A stretch of 64,000 nt of DNA from Aselliscus stoliczkanus (Eukaryota; Chordata; Mammalia; Chiroptera; Hipposideridae), in NCBI GenBank assembly GCA_033961575.1, contig CM066732.1:75430687-75494686 (forward strand), read 5' to 3'. The position numbers were made by a program, and so were the translations under genes. The notes under the pieces were generated by a model. The model saw only the letters and a list, made by a program, of their open reading frames with translations. It searched no databases and was not told the DNA's origin. The first letter of the stretch is position 1; each line of letters opens with the position of its first letter. Of the stretch, positions 23,829 through 35,575 are shown piece after piece.

Positions 23829-25014
23829 CCTGGGGAGCAGAGATGCCAAAGCTTATCAGGACAAAAGAGGATGGATGTTAAACCCTGTGTATTTCCCAGA
23901 GCCTCTCCCAACAATTCTCAGCCACACTCCTTAGACTGCTCTGGGACTGTTCTCTCTTAGACCCTCATCTGAAACCATCTGGGGCTGCTGTGGTTTGTGT
24001 GTTTGTCGGTGCCCCTTCCCTGGAAGCCCTCAGTGGGTGGGGGCTGGCCCATCTTGCTATCCTCTGTGGCATCTACCCTCATGAGCCTTGCACATCTGGG
24101 CACTCTGTCAGGATGTGTGGTGTTGAAACACCTGCTGCTTTTAACAAGCCAGGATGTCCTTCTCCTTGGTGCTTTCCAAGGCCAGGAAAGATGAAGGATT
24201 AGTGAGAGGGGACTCAAGGTGTACCCCAAATGGCCTCCTAAGCTTCTGCTTTCTCCTGAAGGCTTTCCTCAGCTGACCCCCGAGGAACGATAGGCAAAGG
24301 TATTCTCCAGAGAACACTGTCTGTGGATGAGTTCTCCCTGCCCAAGTTTGTCTCCCCCAGCCTCCACCCCTGTTAGCTGGTGTTTCTTCAGGCCAGGCGG
24401 TTGGACAATCTAAAACGACCTCGGACTTCAGGCAGAAGGGGAGCTGTGGGGAAGTGCCAGGCACCGGTCTCCGTTTGAATTCCTTCCCCATAGTGGTTTT
24501 CTTCCAGCCCTCTACCACATACTTGCTTCCATCTTTACTTTTCCTGCAGCTGAATTAAAGCTCCACCTCTAAACCTTTTGGTCATGAGGGGCAAAGTTCT
24601 TTCTGTGAGGTCCCACATTTCCCAGAAGTGGTGATTGCAATATAACCCAACCAGGTGCACAGCTGAGAGGGTTCTCCCTGCTCAGGACCCCCTCCCTCTG
24701 CCCTTCTTTCTCTTTCCTGGGGAAGGGCCAGCTCTCAGGACAGCAAATGAACATTTTTTTTTTTAAGCTGGTCTCCAGCCCTCCAGCCATTTCTAATTGT
24801 CCTCTCCAGCATCCCCCTTGAGCTCAGTCTGCAAGCTGACCTATTTTTGCTGGCCCCATCACCCCCACATCTGTGGCAGTTACCCTCAGGGCCTTGCTAC
24901 CTCGAGTTCTTTTATGTTAATTAACCCTCTTCTCAGTAATGTCTCTGAGCAGCACCCTCCACCAACAGGCTTGGTGTGGGTGAGTGGGTGGGTGCAGGCC
25001 AAACTCATTTGGGA

Positions 25015-25215
25015 ACTGTAGGCATTAGTAGAGATTTGGAGTCAGGCGGATGGGTCCTGTTCCACCTCTGGCAGTGACTTCTCTGAGCCTCTTTCTTTAT
25101 CAGTAAAGTGGTGAAAAAAACAAAGCAAAACAGTACAGTACTTACCCCATAGGGTGGTAAGGGCTCCCTGGGCATCATGTGTGTGTCTATAAAACACATG
25201 CTCTCTATTATTAGA
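25015..25215 (+). repeat. MIR
   Basis: TTTGGAGTCAGGCGGATG, CTCTGAGCCTCTTTCTTTAT and TTACCCCATAGGGTGGTAAG. Confidence 0.65.
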
Positions 25216-26063
25216 GGTATTACCTGAAAAGCACTTTTCATTGTAATTGATCCTGCCCCATCTAGCATAAATTTTGAGTCATATTTTTTTGGAGAACAGG
25301 GGGGTTTTCTCCACCATTTTCTTTTTCTACAATTTTTTTTTTCTTTAAATTAAAAGATGGAGATGGTGATGGCAGTGTTAGAAAGGGTATGGAAGGAAAG
25401 ATAAATGAACTCTCAGTGGCCTTGCCTCCCAGAGTAGATGGCAGCAAATTCAGCTGGGATTGAATAATGTTTGGAAACCTAGCGCTGAGTTCTTTACCTG
25501 GGCAGATGCAAACCAGGCCCCCTCCCCGGCAGGGGCTCCCCGAGAACCTATGTTAGGAAGGCAATTATGCCCTTGGGTACCACGGAGCCATTGAGGCCCT
25601 TTCTGATTATCTTGTGTCACCGTGGTTTGTCACATCTGGAACACAGGTCACCAGGGAGGGTGTGAGCCCAAGAGACAGGGCCCCAAAGAGATATGTGCTG
25701 GGTCACTGCACAGCTGCGGGTGAAGGAGCAGGTAGTCTCCCGAGAGGGCAGGTCAGGAACCCAGAGGACTGGAAGGCCCTGAAGTCATGGCAGTGACTGG
25801 TCTTCCTTGTAGGGAAATCATGAGCCTAGAGAGGAAACAGGGGGTTAGAAGCAAACCATAGCACAAGATTGAAACTACCCTGTTTGCATCAATGTGGGAA
25901 GGCCTAAATATACATAGATTATCTGTGCAAGGGAAGCCTGAACCGAAGGATGAAGGATTGTATTATGTATTGATGGGAAATGATATCCAAACTGTATTCG
26001 CAAGTGAAAAAAGCAAAATGTAGATAATGTACAACATAAGCTATCATTTGTGTTTTTATTTAT

Positions 26064-26643
26064 ACGAGGTCTGACAATTAAGTTCGCGAACTTGATGCAC
26101 CAATGTTGCTAACGTAATTTGATATCAGAGGGATTATTCATTATGAATTTGTACCAACTGGACAAACAGTTAAGCAAGTTTACTATTTGGAAGTGCTGAA
26201 AAGGCTGCGTGAAAAAGTTAGACAAAAACGACCTGAACTTTTCACCAATTCATGGCTCTTGCATCACGACAATGCACCCACTCACATGGCGTTGTCTGGT
26301 AGGGAGTTTTTAGCCAGTAAACAAATCACTGTATTGGAACACCCTCCCTACTCACCTCATTTGGCCCTCAGTAACTTCTTTCTTTACCCGAAGATAAAGG
26401 AAATATTGAAAGGAAGGCATTTTGATGACATTCAGGACATCAAGGGTAATAAATACAACGACAGCTCTGATGACCATTCCAGAAAAAGAGTTCCAAAATT
26501 GCTTTGAAGGGTGGACTAGGCACTGGCATTGGTGCATAGCTTCCCAAGGGGAGTACTTCAAAGGTGACCATAATGATATTTAGCAGTGAGGTGTGTAGCA
26601 CTTTTTCTAGGATGAGTTTGCAAACTTAATTGTCAGACCAGTA
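26064..26643 (+). mobile_element. Mariner (Tc1/mariner) internal-deletion derivative
   Basis: Inverted ends match closely: left CGAGGTCTGACAATTAAGTT and right, read inward, CTGGTCTGACAATTAAGTTT, each next to a TA target site. An open frame at 26187-26507 holds the C-terminal half of a DD34D transposase: EVLKRLREKVRQKRPEL, then HHDNAPTH (catalytic D28 of the frame at 26268), HPPYSP, and SNFFLYPK. The third catalytic Asp is Asn (N63, codon 26373-26375), exactly 34 residues on. The N-terminal helix-turn-helix domains and first catalytic Asp are missing; full-length elements are about 1.3 kb. It cannot encode an active transposase. Confidence 0.9.
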
Positions 26644-27274
26644 TGTATTTGCTTGAATATGCATGAAACATCTCTGGAAGGATTCACAAAAAAGAAAACC
26701 CTTTCAAGGAGTTTGTGTTTTATGGGGCAACTGAAAACAGTTGGGGGTGATGAAAACATTTTGGAGATGGATGGTGGTGATGGTTGCACAACTGCAGAAG
26801 CAGCAAACTGCTAAGGCCCAAGAATAAGCTAAGCCTTGCTGAGATGGTTGGCTGAGAAGTAGTGCAGGGTGGTGGCCGGCTCATTTACAAAGGGGCTATT
26901 TACAAAGAAGTGAAGGGGAAGGAGACACTGGCTGCTGCTGCAGCCTGGACTACTGACTGGATCTAGAAGGACTTCGTTGGAAAAGACTGCCTGACAAGGC
27001 TGTGACCTTCCTTCCCAGGTCACAGGCAGCAGGGATGACCTAGCAGGGAGGGTGTCAGGAGAATTAATACAGACTTCCTTCTGCTCCCTCCCTGAGATAA
27101 CTCCTGGGCTCTTCATTGGCCTACACCAAAAGGAAGACAAGAGGACCTGTGGCACAGGATCAGTCATATGGGTGGGCCCCTCCAGACCAAGCGCAGGGTA
27201 GAGAAGGGCGGGGAGAGAGAGGATCTGGAGAGAAGGGATGGCCTCTGAGACAGCTTGCAAGCAGAGGAGCAAGC

Positions 27275-27490
27275 CTGCCTGGGCGTGTAGCCCAGCTTTA
27301 CCACTTTAACTACCCGGGTATCCTTAGGCATCACGGTCTATATAATACAGGGAAATAGTTATGTCTATTTTAGAGGCAGTTCTCAGCATTAAATTTGTTA
27401 ATGTCCATGTAAAGTGCTTAGAACAGAGCCAGGTACATGGTAAACACTACCACGGAATGGTGGCTATGATTTATCAGAGCCTGCTGTGTG
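27275..27490 (+). repeat. MIR
   Basis: Decayed core ending GTAAAGTGCTTAGAACAGAG and CCAGGTACATGGTAAACACT. Confidence 0.65.
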
Positions 27491-27589
27491 AGACCTAAAG
27501 CTCCCCCAAGTGTTTCCCGAGGCAGGATGCAATGGAGCAGGCCCATGGTGAGAGGCGGGAGCGGGAGCCAGCATTGAGAGTCCAGGTGG

Positions 27590-27800
27590 GAATAACAGTA
27601 TCTATTTATCAGCACTGTGCTAGGCCTGCTGTGTCCATTGTCATGAAACCCTCACCCCATGTGCCAGCTGTGGGGAATCATAGTACCTTACAGAGCGGGG
27701 AAGACTAAAGCTCAGACAGGGAAGCCCCTGCCCAAGGCCACACAACTCACACAAGGCTTACTCCCAGCTGGCACTCCCTTCCCTACACCCCTCCCAACTG
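27590..27800 (-). repeat. MIR-like relic
   Basis: CAGCACTGTGCTAGGCCTGC, then GAAGACTAAAGCTCAGACAG and CCCAAGGCCACACAACTCAC. Confidence 0.6.
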
Positions 27801-29558
27801 CTAAGTGTTTCTATAGAAATTCAGAGCCCTTGAAAGATTTACAAACTGCAAGAGAACAAATCAGAATTGAAAACAGCCGCTACTGACAGAATTTCTGAGT
27901 TTACCAGGTACCTCAGCACTTTTAGAGTAAATTCTCATTTGAAAATATTATGGTCTACGGAGATGAGTCAAGTAAATGTCGAAATGTTAAATTTATTAAC
28001 TTTAAAGTGCAACTTCAAGTGGGTGTGGAGGCAATTTTACGAAAACATAAGCCCATGATGAAAGTAATACATATTTCCAAAAAAGGCCAGTGGCATGGTA
28101 TTTAGAAACAGATACAGTTAAGAAAGTGGTTCAAGTACAGGCATGCATAATATCAAAGTATCAAGAATAATAGTTCTTGTAATTCTTAAATATTGGAATA
28201 ATCAATATAAATACGTTTTTTATTTGCTCTACTATATACATGTATGTTATCTCCTAATTTTATTTTTGAAAATAGTTTTTAAATACTATAAGCCCACCAA
28301 TATAATAAAATCAGTCAATAAATACTTAAAAAACCTTTAAAGTCCAAAGCCGCACTCCACATGTCAGCATTTGTCAAGGGGTATATGGGCCACCTCCTCG
28401 CTCCCTGTCCCTGCCCCTTCACCAAAGGGAAGATCATTTCTATTCCTATCAGTCTCTGATTGTGGTAAATACAAATAAATGAATGAGAGGCTGGACAAAT
28501 GGCATTTTTGAAGGACCAATAAACCCGTGTAGAAAGGTGCTGGTGATGAGGTTTTGGGAGGACAATTTGGGTTGCATGGGAAAGGCTCTAACAGGAGGCT
28601 GAAGAGAGGATTTTGTGCAAGAGGTGGTACAGGAAGTGAGATGCACTGCAATCCGGCCTTTAAAGATTGATCTCACGGAGGGGTGAGGAGATGTTAGAGA
28701 AAGGGCAGGTATCAGGGTCACCATTTGGGGGCTTGAAGTGATAGTGTTTTGGGGAGGGACAGGGGACTGAGGAGGACAGAAAGGAAGCCTGAGAGGTGGT
28801 AAAGAGGACTGACAGGATCTGGTGGGTGCCCATATTGGGGGCCTGGGAGGGGGAGCGGTTGGGGGTAAGCTGGCCCCTTTGGCAGCACCAGGGGAGCTGG
28901 GCTGTGGGGAAGAAGTCTTTTCTCTCTGGATTGAGAGTATGCCACCTGCCTCCCAAGGGTGAGAGTGGTATAAGATTTGTTCTCAGGTCAGGACCCATAT
29001 CTGAGGCTGGATGTCTCCCCATTTGCCTGGGATGGAGGACACCAAGGCCACAGCAAAACCATGTCCTCTGATCCTGACCTTGTTTCCTTGGTGAGGTTCT
29101 GTCTCCACTTGAGTGGTTTATGGGGGCATTGGATCCTTCCTTACAGTCCTCGAGACGTCTCCCAAGCAAGCAGATCCTAGCCAGACATTTATCTAGAGAT
29201 GTTTCTGTGTCTGTCCTTTAGTGTATTTCCAGAATACCTAGTGGATAACTTCTCAACCACCTGAGCCCATCCTGCTATGCTAAATTGTGAGAGGGCTGAG
29301 ACAGCATTAGGAAAAGAAGGTTCTAGATAATCTCCTTGATCTCCTCACTCTTGCCTTGAATGTCAAAGTTCACATTGAACTGGACATAAGGAAGAAGTAA
29401 GACAGACCATAAAGGAAGTGGCTGCCCCTCCCATTGGCGCACACAGAAAGCCATGCTGGGAAAGGGGCCAAGTGACCACAGACCGGAAGTTTCTGATTCT
29501 TGTCTGCAAGGCCATCACTAGGAAGATGGGATCTTTATCAGCAAGAATATAGATCAAG

Positions 29559-30116
29559 GGCCGGCCAGGTGGCTTAGTTGGTTAGAGCATGAGCTCTGAG
29601 CAACAGGATTGCTGGTTCGATTCCCATATGGGCCAGTGAGCTGAGCAGGAGCTGAGATGCCACCCAGCTGGTGAGAGTGGGTGCTTTAACAACAAGCTTG
29701 CCAGTTCGACTCCCACATGGGATGGTGGACAGTGCTCCAGCGCCCCACCCCACCCCCAGCCCCGGTCCCCCAACTAAGATTGAACACAGCACCTTGAGCT
29801 GAGCAGCTGCAAGCTGCTGCCGGGTTGCCGGGCTGCCGGGTGGCTCAGGGTGCAGCAAGTTGCCAGTTTCACTTCAGTCGGACTCCCACATGAGATGGTG
29901 GACTGTGCCCAAAGCCCCTCGCCCCCCAACTACATTGAAAGTGGAGACTGGACTTGGAGCTGAGTTTGCCCTCTCCACAACGAAGATTGAAGGACAACTT
30001 GACTTGGAGATGATGGGTCCTGGAAAACCATAATGTTCCCCATCCCCAATTCCCCAACACTGTTCCCTTCCCCACGTCCCCGATAAAATCTTTAAAAAGA
30101 AAAAGAAAAAAAAGAA
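29559..30116 (+). repeat. VES-type trimeric tRNA SINE
   Basis: Three tRNA-like units in a row (GGCTTAGTTGGTTAGAGC; CCCAGCTGGTGAGAGTGG; GGGTGGCTCAGGGTGCAGC), then ACTACATTGAAAGTGGAG, the CTTGACTTGG tail and GATAAAATCTTTAAAAAG. Perfect 16-bp target duplication AAGAATATAGATCAAG. Confidence 0.9.
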
Positions 30117-30132
30117 AAGAATATAGATCAAG

Positions 30133-30801
30133 TGGTTGGCAGCCCCTTTCAGCATCACATGGATGGTATTATAAGATGCCTGTGAGCCTCAGGCTTCTCT
30201 TTACACCTCATGCCTGGGATAGAGAAGGGGCAAGGGTAAAGATCCTTGCCTGAAGCAGCTTCAGTGGTAAGAAGACCCTCTCTGGAATCAAAATAGCCAC
30301 TTTCAAATTTTCAAATGAACCCCCTGAGTGATCAAGTGATCCATGCCTGTTCCTGGGGGAGAGGACAGGGCCAGGCCATAGGCTCAAAGACATGTTGGCA
30401 TTTCACTCATTCAGCACATATTTATGGAGCACCTATCATGCATCATGCATTGTACTGGGTAGTAGAAAATAATAGGGCGCAAAACAGAAAAGTTCTCTGC
30501 CCTGTGGAATTTATATTCTAGTGGTAGAAGATACATGATCAACAAATACCCAGGATAATTTAAAATGGTGGTATGTTCATTGAGAGAAATGAAGAAGGTA
30601 TTGTGGTACAGTGCAGGGAGTCCTTTAGAAATGATGGTCACTTGAAGGAGATGCAGGCGCGCCAGCCATGCAATGAACTAGGGAAAGTGTTCCAGGCAGG
30701 TGGGGGAAAAACATGGAGTGCAAAGGCCTTGAGGTGAGATGTAGCTTGGCTTGTTTAGGGGTCATAAAAGAGGTCTTTGTGAATGTGAGAACTGACTTAA
30801 T
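30133..30801. other. Ancient dispersed-repeat-like sequence
   Basis: TTCAGCACATATTTATGGAG, CACCTATCATGCATCATGCA, GGAATTTATATTCTAGTGGT and GTGCAAAGGCCTTGAGGTGA follow the order of a common old mammalian interspersed repeat. A related piece is at about 34430-34650. Family name uncertain. Confidence 0.4.
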
Positions 30802-31252
30802 CAGGGGTCACCAAACTGCAGCTCACGCAAGCCACACGTGGCTCTTTGGGGACATTCCGTCTCAAAAATTTGCCGACCCCTGGAAGAGCCAATCCTGTCC
30901 CTCACAACAATTTAAAAATTATTCGAGAGCCATAAATATATTTTTACATAATCACCATTAGGTGAATAATATCCTTTAAAAATGTTATAAATGACATGAC
31001 ACTATGGTAGTTTTATTTTCATTTTCAATTTCACTTCAGAGCCACAGTTCGCGAGCTGCAGTTTGCTGATCCCTGGCGGCTCTTCCATCTCAAAAGTTTG
31101 CTGAGGGCCGGCCAAGTGGCGCGGTGGTTGAGCGCTGGCTTGGGAAGCCTGCAGCCCCGGTTCAGGTCCCACATTATGAAGGCCAGTGACACTGCCCTCA
31201 AAAAAATTAATTAATTAATTAATTGGAAAAAAAAAAAGTTTGCCGACCCCTG
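30802..31252. mobile_element. Composite hAT-like DNA transposon, with a SINE inside
   Basis: It begins CAGGGGTCACCAAACTGCAG and ends AAGTTTGCCGACCCCTG, a CAGGGGTC-type inverted terminus. A second inward-facing terminus, CAGGGATCAGCAAACTGCAG on the minus strand, ends at about 31075. A further copy of the right end (TTTGCCGACCCCTGG) lies at about 30869-30883. This points to two related elements joined or nested. I could not confirm an 8-bp target duplication. A short SINE (31105-31236) interrupts the right end. Confidence 0.65.
31105..31236 (+). repeat. Short SINE inserted in the hAT-like element
   Basis: GGGCCGGCCAAGTGGCGCGG head, tail with an ATTA run. Target duplication AAAAGTTTGCTGA / AAAAGTTTGCCGA, which is hAT end sequence. 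Confidence 0.88.
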
Positions 31253-31464
31253 GCCTAGCTATTTAACACTAAAGTTCCTAATTGAACCTTTGCAAGAAAC
31301 AATGTCCTGTTAAGGGCTTATGATGCTCACAGGGTCAAGAGCTTCCAAAGCTCTGGCCTTACAATGGGCCTTTACTTTCAGGCTGGATGATGGGGAGGGG
31401 TTGGCTTATGGAAAAAAAGGATGGTGGCAGCTCCCTCTACCTCAAAGGGTTTGAAAATTCAGCC

Positions 31465-32225
31465 TGGTCAAGGGAAATGCAAATTAAAATCACAATGAGC
31501 TATCACCTCACACTGTCAGAATGGCCATCATCAATAATCAACAGACAACAAGTGTTGGTGAGGATGTAGAGAAAAGGGAACCCCGTGTACACTGTGGGTG
31601 GGATTGTAAATTAGTGCAGTCACTATTGAAAACAGCATGGGGGTTCCTCAAAAAATTTAAAAATAGAGTTGCCATATAATCCAGAAATTCCACTCCTGGG
31701 TATTTAGCTGAAGAAAATAAAAAAACAAATTTGAAAAGACACATGTACCCCAATGTAGATTGCAAAATTACTGGTAATAGCCAAGATACGGAAGAAACCT
31801 AGGTGTTCATCAATAGATGAACAGTTAAAAAAGATGTGGTACCTAGACACAATGGAATATTATTCAGCAATAAAAAATAATGAAATCTTGCGCCGGCCGA
31901 GTGGCGCGGTGGTTAAGCACTGGCTTGGGAAGCCAGCGGCCCCGGTTCGGTCCCATATATGAGGGCCAGTGTCACTGCTCTCAAAACACAATAAAAAAAA
32001 TAAAATAAAATAATGAAATCTTGCCATTTATGACAATGTGGATGGAGGGTATTATGCTAAGTGAAATATGTCAGACAGAGAAAGACAAATACCATATGAT
32101 TTCACTCATATGTAGAATCTAAAAAAATAAGACAAATGAATAAACAGAATAGAAACAGATGTAGAAGACAAGCTGATGTTTGACAAAGGGGAGGCGTATA
32201 GGGGAATGGAAATAAAAAATTAAAT
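31465..32225 (+). repeat. LINE-1 3' end (L1MA-like)
   Basis: Classic L1 3' sequence, in order: CAATGAGCTATCACCTCACA, AATGGAATATTATTCAGCAA, GACAAATACCATATGATTTC and ACTCATATGTAGAATCTAAA. Split by the SINE at 31891-32008. Confidence 0.85.
31891..32008 (+). repeat. Short SINE nested in a LINE-1 3' end
   Basis: GCCGGCCGAGTGGCGCGGTG head. Perfect 14-bp target duplication ATAATGAAATCTTG, with L1 sequence continuing on both sides. Confidence 0.92.
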
Positions 32226-32301
32226 TAAACAAAAAGAGAAGAGCAGTGAGCCCCAAAAAGGGTGGCCCCCAGCTCACGAATCCCTCAAAGAAAAAGAGAG
32301 A

Positions 32302-32302
<1 letters not shown>

Positions 32303-32358
<56 letters not shown>

Positions 32359-32381
32359 AACAGAGAGAGAGAGAGAGACAG

Positions 32382-32456
<75 letters not shown>

Positions 32457-32457
32457 G
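32303..32457. repeat. Compound (GAAA)n microsatellite
   Basis: Two (GAAA) blocks, about 14 and 18 units, flank a GAGAGACAGAGA core. It is all purine on plus except two C bases. Confidence 0.97.
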
Positions 32458-32834
32458 TTAGTTCAGCCTCGTGGGTTGGGGTGCTCTGGCTATGTGAGGG
32501 AGAGAATCTGGTTGGTATTAAGGTGCACCCCATTTCTGTCCTTGGATGCCCCAACAGTAAGGTTTGCTCTGGTTCTCTTCTGCATAGTCCCTTAAGTGAC
32601 AAGCTACGGGCCAGTGTTTCTCCAAGTAGGGTAGAGTCCTTGGGGGACACGTGAGTAGATTGTGTGCATTTGGGGCCTTTGGAGGTTATGAGTCTTTGCT
32701 GGGGGGTGATAGGCTGTTGCTGGAGGCTCTGTCCATCTTCCAGAGTTTCAATAGTGCCTGGAATCTTGGCTCAGCCTCAGGAGCTCAGGACCAGCAGCAA
32801 ATGGGCAGGACCAGGAGGTTTGGGGGAATGGGGG

Positions 32835-32870
32835 AGCAGGGCTGTGGCCAGTGGAGGCCACAGCCCTGCT
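32835..32870. other. Perfect 15-bp inverted repeat with a 6-base loop
   Basis: Arms AGCAGGGCTGTGGCC (32835-32849) and GGCCACAGCCCTGCT (32856-32870) are exact complements around AGTGGA. Two-thirds of the stem pairs are G-C. It is not part of a recognised transposon. Confidence 0.9.
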
Positions 32871-35381
32871 TGAAACATGCATGGGTCAGGGGACGCCCTT
32901 GAAGTCTTGGGCAGCAGGTTCCTCAAAAGCAAAACCACTTGAAACATCACTGGGGCAGCCGGGGCCCCTGTGGCCAGCCCCCAACAGGCCAGGAGGCTTC
33001 TGTTGTGGAAATCCCCAGCCAGCCATGGCAATCGCTGACTGGTGATGCTCATAGATGCATATCCCCCCCACCCCCACCCCTTTCCTCATCCCCATCCCCG
33101 CCCCACCTAAGGGGTCTGAAATGATTGAGGACAAGGGATGAGGAGGTGACTCTGGGGAGATGCCCACCCGAAGGCCTCCACTGGGCTCCAGGATCCAGCC
33201 CCGAGGTCTGGCCTCCCCATCTTGGCTTTGTTCCCTTCTTCTGTTCTCAGCTCTCGCTTTTCCCTGAGTGGAGGCAGGCTGGGAGGCTCGGCTGCCCTGA
33301 GGCGCTGCCAACGAGCTGTAGAAGACAGGAGGTTTGGCAAGCACACAGTGTCGCCTCTGTGGGAGCCACAGCCCTAATTATACTCAGCTGGCGGCAGGCA
33401 GCTGGGGAGTTTCCCAGCTTGCCTCCTTCTGTGTGGTAAACACTGCGGGGAGGTGTGGGGACAGGGCAGGGAGGTGTGGGCAGGAGCCCAAGCCAGGCCT
33501 TCTAGGGGAGCCAAGTTGGGCAGCCTGGCCAATCACTGACTCCAACTAGGAATTTGACTTAGGATCCTTGGTTGTGGGGCAGGTCCAGCCCATTCCAGGC
33601 TCTAGGGTCCAAGTTCCTACTGAGGGGGTGAGTGGCCCAAGGTTCATCCAGCTGGGATATTGTGGAGCCAGAATGAGATGGAATGCTTGGGGAAGACCCA
33701 GAGAAGGGGCCCGATGGAGAATGTACTGCATCTGCCTTTCCTTTTCCTACAAATCTTGGGTACTTTCCTGGGGTCAGAGTTACTGTGTGCAGCTGTGCAG
33801 GTGTGGGCTGAGGTATGAGTGTTGGGCTTTGTCCATCTGGATTATGGGTCACCTTTTTCCAAATCACGCAAAGGCCCTGTGCTGGCCGATACCTGGTGAC
33901 CACCAGGCTAGAGGTAGAGAGGGGCGGTGTTGAGGGATGAGCTCTGTGCATTGGGTACCTGCTGGCCTGGGGTACTCTTCCCGAGGACAGGATGACACTT
34001 TCAGGACTGCACATGTGACACAGCACATCAGTGCTTCAGGCTCCTGGGTGAGCTCTCAGCCAGGGAGGTGACCAGTGGTTTGCAGAGGAGCCCGAGGCCC
34101 CTGGTAAGAAAGCCCAGACACCTTTCCTCCTTCCCAGGTTGTTTGCTTCCTTGTCTTTTCCTGCCTGTGTACTAACTGCTGCCATTGTGTCAGGGTCAAC
34201 CTCCAAACCAATCAAATTTCATCCCAAGGAGCTTGAGTCACCCAGAATCAGAATGAGGCATGAGCCTGTGGAAGTTGAGGCCGGGAGTCAATAAGGTGCC
34301 TACATGTGACCTGAAACATAGAGACTGTGAGGGTGAATACTTGTCAAGTGAGTACATTGGGGCAGGACCAGTGATTTCATGTCATACCTATCCTTACATA
34401 ATTCGTAGGAATGCTAAGCTCAAAGCCCTCTTTACTCGGTCAGCGAACACTTCTGGAACACCTTGTGGGTCTCACTCAGCACTGTCTCTGAGCAGTCAGT
34501 GGGGAAGCAAGTGCATTACGTGCCCACTGACATTCTAGTGGGCAGGCAGAGCGACAACCAAGAAAACAAACACCATAATTGCAAGTTGCAATCAGCACAG
34601 GGAGGAAATAGCAAGCCAAAGTAGAGTAATGGGCCTGCTTGATGGGTCGAAGGTATGACGGGGCTGGCCTTGTTTTGCTTCTGAAATAAGATAATAGAAA
34701 ACCCACCCAAACCATTGTCAGAGGAGACACAAGCCTTGAACTACCTCCAGACCACAGAACCAAATTAAGAAGAACCAACTTCCCTGCCCACCTACTCTGA
34801 GCTGCCAGTTGCTCATCAAAGCGGAGGCTTTGCGTGCTTACAGGAGGCGCCTCAGACATGAAGAAGGGACCTGCCACCTCTCAAGACACCACAGGAGGAA
34901 GAGACCGGTTCTCTCTGTCAAGGTAGTAGGAATGATTCATAGAAATAGTGAGGGAGCTGAGATTAGTTTTGAAAGATGAATCTGAATTTGCAGGCTGGCC
35001 TACCCGGGACGGAGGTGCAGAGGAGCGGGAGTGCGGGTCAGACGGCACCCAGGGGAGGACCCATTCCCAGCCCTCCGTGGCACCTCCCACTCTGCCTCCT
35101 CTGCAATGCCCAGGCTCCCACTGGGCTTTCCCATGCTGTCAACCTGCCAGAATCCCACAGGGCAAGGTCTAGGCAGAGTGACGGGGGAGGAGGGCTCTGG
35201 AGTTGGGCCCTGGGAAGACAGGCTGTTTCTCTTCAGGCCTGGCCACTCATTCCTTTGCAGAGAATGCCATGATACTGAGCAATGCTGTTCCTGCTGGATG
35301 TCATGGGTGGGGAGCTGTCTAGCGGAGAGGAAATAGGCTCTTTGTGTAGAGCTGCCCCAGTCTGGGTCTGACCTGAGTATG

Positions 35382-35556
35382 CAGGGCAATAGTTCTTAAG
35401 CTTGAGTCACCTGGGGTAAGAGGAGCCTGTTAGCAGGAAGACTCTTTGTCCTACTTCCTCGCCTCTGAGATCAGAATGTGTAGGGTGGATCCCAGGAACC
35501 TGTAATTTTAACAAGCACTCAGGCAACTGTGATGCAGGCGACCAGTGAGTCCAGAG
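35382..35556 (+). repeat. MER5A-type hAT-Charlie relic
   Basis: TAGTTCTTAAGCTTGAGTCA at the left, and TCAGAATGTGTAGGGTGGAT ... CAGGAACCTGTAATTTTAAC further on, follow the MER5A order. Non-coding and old. Confidence 0.6.
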
Positions 35557-35575
35557 TCCTGGAAATTTGATCTAG

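Larger units (their letters stand above)
23061..26063. other. Intergenic, no gene seen
   Basis: Unique DNA with a GT repeat (23779) and a MIR (25015). Pyrimidine-rich at 23380-23410. Confidence 0.55.
26644..29542. other. Intergenic, no gene seen
   Basis: Two MIR relics (27275, 27590), then AT-rich (28060-28340) and G-rich (28660-29070) unique stretches. The 169-codon minus frame at 28660-29169 overlaps other frames and has no domain. Confidence 0.55.

Noticed and set aside
26187..26507. A host gene encoding a transposase-like protein
   Set aside because: It lies between mariner ends with TA sites, lacks the N-terminal half and has a mutated catalytic residue, so it is a decayed transposon.
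30847..30856. kappaB-like GGGACATTCC
   Set aside because: It lies within the hAT-like element and may be just part of that repeat; no independent support.
32246..32654. K/E/R-rich open frames on plus and a serine/phenylalanine/leucine frame on minus
   Set aside because: They are translations of the GAAA microsatellite.
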